From assembly GCA_020199835.1 (NCBI GenBank), contig JAIVJV010000008.1:434001-498000 (forward strand): a DNA stretch of 64,000 bases, in the 5' to 3' direction. The notes beneath the pieces are model-generated. The model saw only the letters and a program-made list of their open reading frames with translations. It made no database searches and was not told the DNA's origin. This stretch comes from Acidobacteriota bacterium (lineage in GTDB: Bacteria > Acidobacteriota > Blastocatellia > Pyrinomonadales > Pyrinomonadaceae). Below, in pieces: positions 26,850-35,249 of the stretch (position 1 is its first letter; each line of letters begins with the position of its first letter). The position numbers and the translations under genes are program-made.

Positions 26850-27953
26850 ATGGGATTCATGAGCAAGACGGCGGCGTTTATGAGCATGGCGTCGCTGAGA
26901 AACCTGGTGTCCGACTCGATCGCGATCGACATGGGATCGGGCGCGACAATCATTTATGTACGCGGCCCCGGCGTCGTAGTCGATGAACCTTCACTCGTGG
27001 CGATCAACGACATTTCAGGCGAAGTGATCGCCGTGGGCTCGGAAGCACGCCAGATGTACGGCCGCGAGGCGCGCGACATTACGGTTGTCGCTCCTTTGCT
27101 GAACGGCGTGGTGGCCGACTTCGAAAGGACGCGCGAGATGCTCGCGCACTTCGTGCGCGAGGCACGCAGCGGCGGTTCATTTTTCAGCCGGCGCGCGCTC
27201 ATGAGTGTTTATCCGGGCGTGACTCACGTTGAGCGCCGCGCATTGCTGACGGCAGCGGAACACGCGCGCATCGGCCGCGTCATGATGATGGATGAAGGCC
27301 TGGCGGCAGCGTTCGGCGCGGGTGTGAAGCTTGACGACACGTACGCGTCAGCGGTAGTAGACATCGGCAGCGGCACGACCAACGTCGCTGTCGTGGGGGC
27401 CGGCGCGATCATTCATTCGCGTTCAGAACGGATCGGGAGTGCGGACATCAACACGGCGATCATCAATCACGTGCGACGTCACCGCGGGCTCGCGATTGGT
27501 CAGCGATCAGCCGAGCGGCTCAAACTCGAACTGGCTTCGGCCACGCTGCCCGACGATCTCGCGCGCGAAATCACGATCCGTGGTCGCGACGTGGTGACCG
27601 GTAGTCCGGGAGCAATCAACCTGACGGCTGGGGAAATCTATCCGGTGGCCCAGTATGTCGTGATCAAAATCGCGGAGGCGGTTTCGACAACGCTGGCCGA
27701 ACTGTCGCCGGAAGTAGCGGGAGACATTTACGAGCGCGGCATCATTCTCACAGGCGGCGGAGCGTTGTTCAACGGTATGGCCCAGTACCTGGGCGACCAA
27801 ACGAAGCTGGCGGTGCAGACTGCGGAAGAACCGCGTTACGCGATCGTGCGTGGGCTCGCGTTAATGTTTGACGATCCGCTGCTGCTGAGGCGCGCGGTTC
27901 GGAGCGAAGCGCCACCGTTACTCGACCAGCAGAACGAAGCATACTCGTTGTAG
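26850..27953 (+). CDS. Divergent second MreB-like actin homologue
   Basis: A 367-residue protein clearly of the MreB family: SIAIDMGSGATIIYVRG (phosphate 1), VVDIGSGTTNVAVV (phosphate 2), ILTGGGALFNG (adenosine), HVERRALLTAAEHARIG. It differs from the neighbour at 24101 in key loops: DMGSGAT for DLGTANT, DIGSGTTN for DIGGGTTD, and the residues around the hydrolysis site, so polymer or ATPase behaviour may differ. An extra N-terminal stretch of about 18 residues (MGFMSKTAAFMSMASLRNL) looks like an amphipathic membrane helix. Other starts (26862) are possible. It probably works with, or modulates, the first MreB. Confidence 0.9.
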   Translation: MGFMSKTAAFMSMASLRNLVSDSIAIDMGSGATIIYVRGPGVVVDEPSLVAINDISGEVIAVGSEARQMYGREARDITVVAPLLNGVVADFERTREMLAHFVREARSGGSFFSRRALMSVYPGVTHVERRALLTAAEHARIGRVMMMDEGLAAAFGAGVKLDDTYASAVVDIGSGTTNVAVVGAGAIIHSRSERIGSADINTAIINHVRRHRGLAIGQRSAERLKLELASATLPDDLAREITIRGRDVVTGSPGAINLTAGEIYPVAQYVVIKIAEAVSTTLAELSPEVAGDIYERGIILTGGGALFNGMAQYLGDQTKLAVQTAEEPRYAIVRGLALMFDDPLLLRRAVRSEAPPLLDQQNEAYSL

Positions 27954-28418
27954 TTCCCGCCTGCTTATATCGGCTCGTCGGCAGACGGCGCGTAGGATTC
28001 TGGCGGCGTTCGAAGAGGTTTTTCAGCGAGCCGGTGAGTTGCAGGCGATAAGTAGACCGAGAGTCCGCGGCGCGGATCTGGGCCTTCCGTCGTCCGCGGA
28101 CTCTTTGGCCCCTTCACAAGGGCCAGCCAAGATGATGATTTTTCTGTTTACGGCGGGGGGCTTGTCGTTTACGATGCAGCCGTCTTTGACAATTCAGCAA
28201 CGGCCATATGCGCGGCTCACAACCCACTAACGAGTGATGAGCATCGCCGTCGAGCAAGGAAGGTCCATACTCACGGCGAAAAACAACAGCGAGCGCATAT
28301 TACTCCCAAGTGCGAGTAGATGCAAGCGAGACGTTTACAGAGCCTTGAGGCGAGACAGGACCGTGCGGGCCAGAGCCGCGGCGGCGCCAAACCTCCTCTT
28401 GAACGGAGGCGGCTGTTA
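27954..28418 (+). other. Long intergenic region with nested inverted repeats
   Basis: This 465-bp gap has no convincing ORF. It holds a perfect 10-bp inverted repeat GAGTCCGCGG (28061-28070) with CCGCGGACTC (28094-28103), and directly after it TGGCCC/GGGCCA (28106-28125). An outer pair CGGCTCG/CGAGCCG lies upstream of these. A T-run ATTTTT comes about 15 bases later. It could be a structured RNA or a transcription stop after mreB2. I do not see tmRNA, RNase P or SRP motifs. Confidence 0.35.
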
Positions 28419-28721
28419 ATGGGCAACCCGCGTCCGAAGCCGTTGCGTCTCGCCGAAAAGCTGTTGCAGATCCGGCAGGGGCTTGGTTTGTCGCAAACGC
28501 AGATGCTCACGCGTATGGGCCTCGAAGAAACGATGCACTACGGCCGCATCTCGGAATACGAGCAGGGCAAACGCGAGCCGACGCTGATGACGCTGCTGGC
28601 TTACGCGCGCGCCGCGAGTGTACACCTCGAAGATATCGTCGACGACGACCTGGATCTGCCGCGCAAACTCCCCGGCACCGTCAACTACCGCGGCCTCTCG
28701 CGCAAATCCCGCCGTAAGTAA
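28419..28721 (+). CDS. XRE-family helix-turn-helix regulator, 100 residues
   Basis: The start at 28419 is chosen because of the GGAGG just upstream. Residues about 12-75 form an XRE-type domain: LAEKLLQIRQGLGLSQTQM, GRISEYEQGKREPTLMTLLAYARA and VHLEDIVDDD. The C-terminus is short and basic (SRKSRRK). It may control the neighbouring deacetylase gene or an unlinked target. There is no toxin next to it. Confidence 0.85.
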   Translation: MGNPRPKPLRLAEKLLQIRQGLGLSQTQMLTRMGLEETMHYGRISEYEQGKREPTLMTLLAYARAASVHLEDIVDDDLDLPRKLPGTVNYRGLSRKSRRK

Positions 28722-28779
28722 CCCACAGATCAACCGGGATAACACAAATCAGATCTTTTTGTGTAGATTAGTGGCTCGC

Positions 28780-29706
28780 ATGCACGTCTTCTACACACAC
28801 CGTTACTACGCCGACATCGGCAACGGCCACATCTTCCCCATTCGCAAATTTGAACTCGTGCGCGATCGACTCCTCGGCGACGGCACACTGCACGCGAGCG
28901 AACTGCTCGAGCCGACGCCCGCCACAGTTGAAGACGTGCTTCTGGTCCATGCGAATGATTACGTCTCTCGCCTGTGCAACGGCGAACTAACCCCCAAAGA
29001 ACTACGCCGTCTCGGGCTTCCCTGGTCCGAATCGCTCGTGCGCCGCTCGTTTTACGCAACGGGCGGAACGATCGCCGCAGCCCGCGCCGCCCTCGTCGAT
29101 GGCTATGCCTCAAACCTCGCCGGCGGCACGCATCACTCGTTCGCCGATCGCGGCGAAGGCTTTTGCGTGCTCAACGACGTCGCGGTCGCTATTCGTGTTT
29201 TGCGAAAAGAGGGTCTGATTCGTCGCGCTGCGATCGTCGACTGCGATGTTCACCAGGGCAACGGCACCGCCACGATCTTCGCTGACGACAAAGATACGTT
29301 CACGTTCTCGATCCACGGAGCCAATAATTACCCGCTATTCAAGGCGCGCTCGAGTCTCGATATCGAACTACCGGACGGCACCGCAGACGACGAATACCTG
29401 AACATCCTGAACCATCACTTAGCGAAGGTCCTTGACGCCGCTGATCCAGAGATCGTGTTCTACCTCGCCGGCGCCGACCCCTACTCAAACGACAAACTTG
29501 GCCGGCTCGCATTAACGATCGATGGACTACGCCAACGCGACCTTCGCGTCCTGCGCGAATGCTACGAACGCGAGACGCCCATCGTCACCGTAATGTCCGG
29601 TGGCTACGGCAAAGACATCAACGACACAATCGAAATCCATTGCAACACGATTCGCATGGTCAAAGAAGTCTTCGAGTCACACGCCGCGGCGCGACGGCTC
29701 GCCTGA
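28780..29706 (+). CDS. Histone-deacetylase-family (class IV-like) deacetylase
   Basis: I take the ATG at 28780; the frame upstream of it covers the previous gene. The 308-residue protein has the HDAC core: GGTHHSFADRGEGFCVLND (charge-relay His pair), DCDVHQGNGT (zinc Asp and His), AGADPYSNDKLGRL (second zinc Asp) and GGYGKD (transition-state Tyr). It should remove acyl groups from lysine or polyamine-type amides in the cytoplasm. The start MHVFYTHRYY is like other bacterial class IV enzymes. MtgA follows after eight bases, so the two are co-transcribed. Confidence 0.93.
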   Translation: MHVFYTHRYYADIGNGHIFPIRKFELVRDRLLGDGTLHASELLEPTPATVEDVLLVHANDYVSRLCNGELTPKELRRLGLPWSESLVRRSFYATGGTIAAARAALVDGYASNLAGGTHHSFADRGEGFCVLNDVAVAIRVLRKEGLIRRAAIVDCDVHQGNGTATIFADDKDTFTFSIHGANNYPLFKARSSLDIELPDGTADDEYLNILNHHLAKVLDAADPEIVFYLAGADPYSNDKLGRLALTIDGLRQRDLRVLRECYERETPIVTVMSGGYGKDINDTIEIHCNTIRMVKEVFESHAAARRLA

Positions 29707-29713
29707 AATTAGA

Positions 29714-30466
29714 ATGCGCAGAATCTTTCGCTGGATCTTTTTGGGAATACTGGGTGTTATCGTCGGGGTCCTTGCCTACGACGCGGTACTCCTGTTTCGC
29801 GTCTACCGGTTGCGCAGCAACAATCCTTCTTCGACCTCGTTGATCGACACGCGCGCCAAAGAAGCACGAGCGAAAGGCCGACAACCCCGTCGCGAACAAG
29901 TCTGGGTGCCGCTCGAACGAATCTCTCCAAACCTTCAGCGCGCAGTGCTTGCCGGTGAAGACACCAACTTCATCACGCATCGTGGTTTCGACTACGAGGC
30001 AATTCAGAAAGCGTGGGAACAGGCGCAGCGGGAAGCAGCGCGCGAGGCAAAACGTGAAGGCGAGAACGACGATTGGCTGCCAAGCATCCCGGAGTTCAGG
30101 CGCGGCGGGTCAACGATCTCGCAGCAACTAGCCAAGAACCTTTATCTGTCTTCGCAACGCTCGTTTATTCGCAAAGGCCAGGAAGCGATCGTCACGATCA
30201 TGCTGGAACGCATGTTAACGAAGCGACGCATACTCGAGATTTATCTGAACGTGATCGAGTGGGGCGACGGTGTTTACGGCGCCGAAGCCGCGGCGCAAAA
30301 ATACTTCCGCAAACCAGCGTCATCACTGACGGCAAACGAAGCCGCTTTTCTCTCCGCAATGATTCCCAACCCGCGCACGGTCTTCAACCCGCAAACCAAC
30401 CCGCGCCGCGTCACACGCCGGCAGCGCATCATCCTGCGCGGCGTGCCCTATGTGCGATTGCCTTAG
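29714..30466 (+). CDS. mtgA: Monofunctional peptidoglycan glycosyltransferase
   Basis: The ATG at 29714 gives a 250-residue GT51 enzyme with one N-terminal membrane helix (about 5-30). Catalytic Glu in AGEDTNFITHRGFDY, second motif GGSTISQQLAKNLYLS, then RKGQEAIVTIMLERMLTKRRILEIYLNVIEWG and AAQKYFRKP. It polymerises lipid II into glycan strands at the inner membrane and lacks the transpeptidase domain. It follows the deacetylase gene closely and overlaps the convergent nuclease gene by four bases. Confidence 0.95.
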   Translation: MRRIFRWIFLGILGVIVGVLAYDAVLLFRVYRLRSNNPSSTSLIDTRAKEARAKGRQPRREQVWVPLERISPNLQRAVLAGEDTNFITHRGFDYEAIQKAWEQAQREAAREAKREGENDDWLPSIPEFRRGGSTISQQLAKNLYLSSQRSFIRKGQEAIVTIMLERMLTKRRILEIYLNVIEWGDGVYGAEAAAQKYFRKPASSLTANEAAFLSAMIPNPRTVFNPQTNPRRVTRRQRIILRGVPYVRLP

Positions 30467-31650
30467 CGTTTGGGAGTTCTGGATTTGGGTTTTGACGTGC
30501 TGACGGTGAAGGATTGGATGAAGCGAGAGATGTTGTCGTCTTCTTCGACGTAAAAGACCGCGCCGACGTACATCTGGCGGTTGCCCCTGGTGACGCGCGT
30601 GTAGACGCGCACTTTGGCGGGAATCGTGCAGGATGCGAGTTCAAACTCGCTCCGGCTGTAGCCGTTGATTGCACTACGCGTTTCGCCTTCCAGCTCACAC
30701 GTAAACGCCTGCTGCGTTTTCTGCTTGTAGCCCTCGCCAAACCCCTCGAGAAACTTACGGACCATCTGATCGGCCACGTCTTTGTCAGTCTCACCGTTAG
30801 TTGGTCCAGTGATCCACATCAACGCATAAATGGCCCATCCATCACGCGCAGCGTAGACATGTAATTCGTAAGTCTCACCCTCATGCGGTACTTCTAAAAT
30901 TGCGTGTCTGCCGTCTTCCGGCATGAGTGCGGTGAAGTTCTCGCCGGTTGGTTTGTAAACGTGCCAGTTCTTGCGCGCACTTTCCTCCCACGGAACACGA
31001 CCAGAAGCACCAGCATCACTCCGGCTCGCGGCTGAAGAACCGCCCATTCGTGTCGCCAGCAGCATAAAACTCGTCAACTCAGGAGTCGGACGGTCCTCAC
31101 GTGCTTTTGCCGCGGGCAGTATCTCGTTACGACTCGCCGCCGGAATCCGTCTCAGTGTTTGCGCCCTGACAAACTCCCACGGCGCGATCGGATTTTCCGC
31201 TTGCCACAGCCCGCGCCGCTCACGTCGTGCGGCTTGTTCAGACTGGTGATAAACCTCGCGATCCGCCGTGTTCAAACGATGGAAATTACTCGCATCAAAC
31301 CACGCCGCGCCGTCACGAATCATCTGCGCGCCGATGTCGGTCTTGTCGAGCATTACTCGTCCGACCAGACTTCCGTCCGCCGAAATGCCCTGGTACTCAA
31401 CCAGAACCGATCGGTCATAAACGAGATCCGTGAGATGTTTCTTCGCAACGTCGCCAAAAGCCTGACCCGCTTCGGGCGCGTCAACCGCGAGCAGTTTGAT
31501 TCGAACCGGTCGATTGAGATTAAAAACAGTGATGACGTCGCCATCGTTGACTTCGATGACGCGTCCAAACAGAGTTGAAGCTTCTACGTTACCCGTAAGA
31601 CTTGCAAGACAGGTGACGAGGAGAAAAGCGAGGACGAGATAGCGCGTCAT
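30463..31650 (-). CDS. Exported staphylococcal-nuclease-like protein with C-terminal extension
   Basis: I start at the ATG at 31650, giving a signal peptide that ends near VEAS. Residues about 25-165 match the thermonuclease/SNase fold: VNDGDVITVF, VRIKLLAVDAPEAGQAFGDVAKKHL, GRVMLDKTDIGAQMIRDGAAWF and RRERRGLW. The Asp and Arg/Glu positions for Ca-dependent phosphodiester cleavage are largely present. The rest (about 220 residues) is an unknown domain with a Cys pair. It lies just after the roadblock gene at the end of the pil operon, so it may be in the same transcript. Confidence 0.85.
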   Translation of the reverse strand: MTRYLVLAFLLVTCLASLTGNVEASTLFGRVIEVNDGDVITVFNLNRPVRIKLLAVDAPEAGQAFGDVAKKHLTDLVYDRSVLVEYQGISADGSLVGRVMLDKTDIGAQMIRDGAAWFDASNFHRLNTADREVYHQSEQAARRERRGLWQAENPIAPWEFVRAQTLRRIPAASRNEILPAAKAREDRPTPELTSFMLLATRMGGSSAASRSDAGASGRVPWEESARKNWHVYKPTGENFTALMPEDGRHAILEVPHEGETYELHVYAARDGWAIYALMWITGPTNGETDKDVADQMVRKFLEGFGEGYKQKTQQAFTCELEGETRSAINGYSRSEFELASCTIPAKVRVYTRVTRGNRQMYVGAVFYVEEDDNISRFIQSFTVSTSKPKSRTPKR

Positions 31651-31669
31651 AGTGCGTGCCCGCAATGGA

Positions 31670-32035
31670 CTAAATAGCAAACTCTTTCGCCAGCTTGAGC
31701 TCGGCTTTTCGCAACTCGAAACGCCCGCGGCCAATATTGCCTGCAGCGCCCAACGCCAACACGACGAAATAGTCTTTACTCAATAGCCGCATCAGCATCA
31801 CCGCGCCTTCGAGCGATATGACGAGTTCGCGCAGACCACCAAGACCGGTGTCCGAACCCGCTCGCTGCGCGCCGCGCACAATCGACGTAAACTCCGCGGC
31901 TGCAACGTCGAGGTTTGCTTCCACGCCAGCCTGGCCGAGGACTTTTTCGACCGCGATACCATCCGTTCCCATTATGAGCGCACCGAGGCTGCCCTCGGTG
32001 CGTTCGATAATGGACTCAAGCATCTCCTTGAACAT
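31670..32035 (-). CDS. Roadblock/LC7-domain protein (MglB-like)
   Basis: GGAGG lies five bases before the ATG at 32035. The 121-residue protein is a single roadblock domain: MFKEMLESIIERTEGSLGAL, IMGTDGIAVEKV, ELVISLEGAVMLMRLLSKDYFVVLAL. Such proteins act as GTPase-activating partners (MglB with MglA) or regulators of motility and polarity. It follows pilQ by 12 bases, so a role in type IV pilus polarity or control is likely. No MglA-type GTPase is visible in the window. Confidence 0.9.
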   Translation of the reverse strand: MFKEMLESIIERTEGSLGALIMGTDGIAVEKVLGQAGVEANLDVAAAEFTSIVRGAQRAGSDTGLGGLRELVISLEGAVMLMRLLSKDYFVVLALGAAGNIGRGRFELRKAELKLAKEFAI

Positions 32036-32047
32036 TGTGGCCTCCAA

Positions 32048-33769
32048 TTACGGACGTTGACCGCCCAGTGAACCGGGACGCGCTGGGTTCGCGCCGGCAG
32101 GACTGTTGGCGGTGGGAGCGCTCAGCAATTGCGGCTGAGTTGTTGGCGTCGTTTGAGACTGAGGTTGTTGTAACTGGGTCGGCGTCGGCGTGTTGCTCGG
32201 CGGATTTCCGAGTGGCACCGGCTGCGGAATTGTCACCGTGCGTTGACCACCGTTGCCAACCGTACCCGCTGTCGGACGTCCCTGATAATCCGGACGGTAA
32301 ATGTGCGGGGTAATGAAGAACAGGATTTCACTGTTCTGTCGCGTCGTCAGTTTGCGCTTGAAGAGATTGCCCAGGACGGGAATCGAAGCGAGTCCCGGAG
32401 TGCGTTGTTGAACTTCGCCTTCGTTGTCGGCCAGCACGCCACCCATAACCGTGGTGCCGCCATCTGGAACCAGCACTTCCGATTGCATGCGCTGAGTGTC
32501 GATACCCGGAACGCCACCGACGGCGATACCGGTATTGATGGTGTTGTTTTCAATCGTGACGCGTAACACGACCGTGCCGGCGTCTGTGATTTGCGGCGTG
32601 ATTGAAAGACGTAGCGGAACTGAAACGAAGGTCGTGGTCACAACGGCAGTGCCGCTGGCGGCCTGTGTCGTCTGCACCGGAATCTGCGAACCACTTTCGA
32701 TCTGCGCCGGACGATTATTGAGCGCCGTGACGCGCGGAGTCGCAACAGTCTTCGCCTGACCACGGGATTCAGCAAGTGAAAGCAGCGCACTGATCTGACC
32801 AGTACCGAGTAGTCCGGTAGTCAAACCGATTACAGTGTTTGCCGCGGCAGCCGCGAGCGAGGGGAGCGGTTGATTCGTGCCGTCCAAACCACCGAAGACA
32901 CCGAACGGATTCGGACCTGTTCTCACAGCGCCCTCGCCGCCGCCACCGCCGCCGCCACCACCACCGCTGGACCCACTGCTCGACGGTAGCGTTGTGAAGC
33001 TGCCCAAACCACCACGACCCGGATTCATAACGCCCAGGGAAAGCTGCGCGCCAAGGTCGCGGCTGAAGTTGCGTTGTGCGATGACGATACGCGTTTCGAT
33101 CTCTACCTGCGGTTCCGGCTGGTCCAGGATTGCAACCAACTGCCTAACCGCGTCGATGTTCTCTTTAACGTCCGTGATGATCAGGGTGTTGCTGCGACCA
33201 TCAACTTCGATCGAACCACGTCGCGAAAGACGGCGCGAGATGATCGGCAACAGACCTTGATCACTACTGCCGCCGGTTGCATCACCACCAGCGCCGCCAC
33301 TGAAACTAAGATTTGTTGCGCCACCGGAGAACGCGCCCGTCGAACCCGCCGCCTGGGCCAACGTGCCCGAAGCACGCGCGTAGTTGAGTCGGATAAATTC
33401 TGTCACGAGGGGCGAAGCATCGAGCCGCGAGTCATTGATCACCTTCTGCGTTTCCGCTTCTTTGGCGAGAACGTCAGTCGTGGCGACACGCAAAATATTA
33501 CCGCTGACTTCAATACCTAAACGGTTGGCCTTGAGCACTGCATCGAGCGCCACATTCCAGGGCACATCCTGCACGTTCACCGTTACCGGCACGGCGCTGA
33601 CCGAAGCGTCGATCACGAAATTTACGCCGTACTGTTCGGTGATGTAGTTGAGGATGTCGCGGACGTCGGCATTCACGACGTTCAGGTTGATCGGCTCACC
33701 GACGAAACCGGGTTGTCCGTACTGCCGGCCCTGCTCCGACTGTTTATCGGCGGGGGGGGGATAAGACAT
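32048..33769 (-). CDS. pilQ: Type IV pilus secretin PilQ (short form without visible signal peptide)
   Basis: I choose the second ATG (33769) of a tandem pair; AGGAGG lies five bases upstream. The frame itself is open to 33811. The product (about 573 residues) starts with a short Pro-rich stretch and enters the secretin N0 domain at INLNVVNADVRDILNYI, then the N1 domain at TEFIRLNYARASGTL with a Gly-rich loop, then the secretin core with VPDGGTTVMGGVL and VLGNLFKRK and a Pro/Gln-rich tail. It should form the outer-membrane pilus gate. The AMIN domains and signal peptide usual for PilQ are missing, and no frame in the 180 bp before it supplies them. Confidence 0.88.
   Translation of the reverse strand: MSYPPPADKQSEQGRQYGQPGFVGEPINLNVVNADVRDILNYITEQYGVNFVIDASVSAVPVTVNVQDVPWNVALDAVLKANRLGIEVSGNILRVATTDVLAKEAETQKVINDSRLDASPLVTEFIRLNYARASGTLAQAAGSTGAFSGGATNLSFSGGAGGDATGGSSDQGLLPIISRRLSRRGSIEVDGRSNTLIITDVKENIDAVRQLVAILDQPEPQVEIETRIVIAQRNFSRDLGAQLSLGVMNPGRGGLGSFTTLPSSSGSSGGGGGGGGGGEGAVRTGPNPFGVFGGLDGTNQPLPSLAAAAANTVIGLTTGLLGTGQISALLSLAESRGQAKTVATPRVTALNNRPAQIESGSQIPVQTTQAASGTAVVTTTFVSVPLRLSITPQITDAGTVVLRVTIENNTINTGIAVGGVPGIDTQRMQSEVLVPDGGTTVMGGVLADNEGEVQQRTPGLASIPVLGNLFKRKLTTRQNSEILFFITPHIYRPDYQGRPTAGTVGNGGQRTVTIPQPVPLGNPPSNTPTPTQLQQPQSQTTPTTQPQLLSAPTANSPAGANPARPGSLGGQRP
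33752..33760 (+). repeat. Homopolymer of nine G at the start of pilQ
   Basis: A run of nine G on the plus strand (nine C in the coding strand) falls at codons 5-8 of pilQ. Slippage here would switch the reading frame, so it is a candidate site of phase variation or of a sequencing error. Confidence 0.7.
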
Positions 33770-33952
33770 CATTCCCTCCTTAGGGGGATTGGTTTCAGGA
33801 GCCGCCGCCACGCACTACGCTCGATTGCCGGGGCAAATAAAGCGCGCGCCGCACTGAACGCGGTTGTCCTGTTTTTGTCAAAGGAGCTGGTGGGTCGGCA
33901 TGAAGAACACCAGCGCGATAACGGTTTGGTCCAACTTACCAAACCCAAACTG

Positions 33953-34567
33953 TCAGGGCTTGGCAGTCGCAACTGACGAGGCAGCGCCTGCGGGCGCAGT
34001 GACTGTGTTTACCGGGGCGGGTTGTCGCAAAGGCTTGTGCTGGACTGTTCTTTCACGACGGCCATCGGTGAACACTGTTTCACGACGGAACACCAGGCGA
34101 CCGTCTTCGATAGCGACTAGCTGACCGTCGTAGAACGGTTCGCCCGGATAGATCACGTAGGAAAGTTTGATGGGAGTTGCTTCGACGATCGCGGCATATC
34201 CTCTCGGCGTGCGAGAGATTCCGATCACCTCGATCTCGCTGAGCAACAGAGCGGTGGTGGGCTTCGGCGCCGGCATGCGCGCGCTCATCGCGGCAGCCTT
34301 CTGCGCCTTGTACGCATTTATTCTTTCCTGAATCGACGGAATCGGCGATTGGTTCGCAACCCGCTTCACCATCGGACGCGGTGGTTCATACTTTCTAAAC
34401 GGATCGCGACCACCGGTCGACACGCGCTTGGCCGCAGGCTTCGGCGGCTGAGTCGCCTCAGTTTGCTGGGCCATTGCGGGCAGAACTAAACCGCCGGCAC
34501 TCAGGATCACCACGCCCAGCAGCGAAGCCGTAAACCGTACTCTCGATGTTTTCTTGTCATGCATCAT
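33953..34567 (-). CDS. pilP: Type IV pilus lipoprotein-like PilP
   Basis: A 204-residue protein with a signal peptide ending near AMAQ but no lipobox Cys. The RDPFRKYE motif and the beta-rich segment LLLSEIEVIGISRTPRGYAAIVE followed by VIYPGEPFYDGQLVAIEDGRLVFRR match the homology region of PilP. PilP links the inner-membrane PilN/O platform to the secretin PilQ. Its place in the M-N-O-P-Q order supports the call. A Pro/Ala-rich tail is typical of this operon's proteins. Confidence 0.9.
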   Translation of the reverse strand: MMHDKKTSRVRFTASLLGVVILSAGGLVLPAMAQQTEATQPPKPAAKRVSTGGRDPFRKYEPPRPMVKRVANQSPIPSIQERINAYKAQKAAAMSARMPAPKPTTALLLSEIEVIGISRTPRGYAAIVEATPIKLSYVIYPGEPFYDGQLVAIEDGRLVFRRETVFTDGRRERTVQHKPLRQPAPVNTVTAPAGAASSVATAKP

Positions 34568-34581
34568 GATGACTCTCTTAA

Positions 34582-35223
34582 CTATTTGGCAGGTTGAGGG
34601 GCAGGAGCGGCGCCACCGGATGCACCCTTGGCGTTGGCGACCTGCGGTGTGTTCTGGAGACGTTCGGAGGGAACGTAATACGCGGTGAGATCAAAACGCG
34701 CATCAACCGTCTTGTTCAACGATTGTTTTTCGAGTTGCTTCAGTTCGAAATTGGTGATCGAAACGATTCGTTGATAGTGGGCCAACTGTTCGAAGAACGC
34801 GCGCAAACCGGCAAAACCACTCACGACGGTGACTTCGATCTTCTTGCCGCTGTAGTTGTCCTGCTGGATGTCTTCCTTCGGATTGAACCGGCTCAGGACG
34901 AGGCCGTTGTTGCGCGCGCGGTCCTGGATTCCCTGCAACACCATCGTCAGCTCGCGTTGCTCGGGCAGCAAAGCTTTCAACTCAGCGAACTCTTCTTCAC
35001 GCGCTTTGTACGTGGCTTTGAAGTTGTTCAGGTTCTGCGAAACGATTTGCAATTGCGCATTACGCGGACGCAATTGCGCGATCTCGTCTTCCATCGTCTT
35101 GATCTCAGCGCGCGTGCCGCTGGTAACGAAATACCAGAAGCCGGCGTACAGCAGACCGCCGACAACCAGGAACGCGACTAGTCGCAAATACCAGGGAAGG
35201 GTTGGAAGATTGCCGAGTTTCAT
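34582..35223 (-). CDS. pilO: Type IV pilus inner-membrane protein PilO
   Basis: A 213-residue bitopic protein: one membrane helix (about 12-30), then a long coiled-coil segment (MEDEIAQLRPRNAQLQIVSQ, LKALLPEQRELTMVLQGIQ), then a ferredoxin-like domain ending in LEKQSLNKTVDARFDLTAYYV. This is the known layout of PilO, which pairs with PilN in the periplasm. The gene is between pilN and pilP with short gaps. Confidence 0.93.
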   Translation of the reverse strand: MKLGNLPTLPWYLRLVAFLVVGGLLYAGFWYFVTSGTRAEIKTMEDEIAQLRPRNAQLQIVSQNLNNFKATYKAREEEFAELKALLPEQRELTMVLQGIQDRARNNGLVLSRFNPKEDIQQDNYSGKKIEVTVVSGFAGLRAFFEQLAHYQRIVSITNFELKQLEKQSLNKTVDARFDLTAYYVPSERLQNTPQVANAKGASGGAAPAPQPAK

Positions 35224-35249
35224 TTCATTGATCCTTTAGTTTCAGAGCG

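Noticed and set aside
27954..28418. RNase P RNA or tmRNA gene
   Set aside because: Some GAAGGTCC-like text and hairpins exist, but the conserved cores (GAGGAAAGTCC region, tag ORF, tRNA-like ends) are absent.
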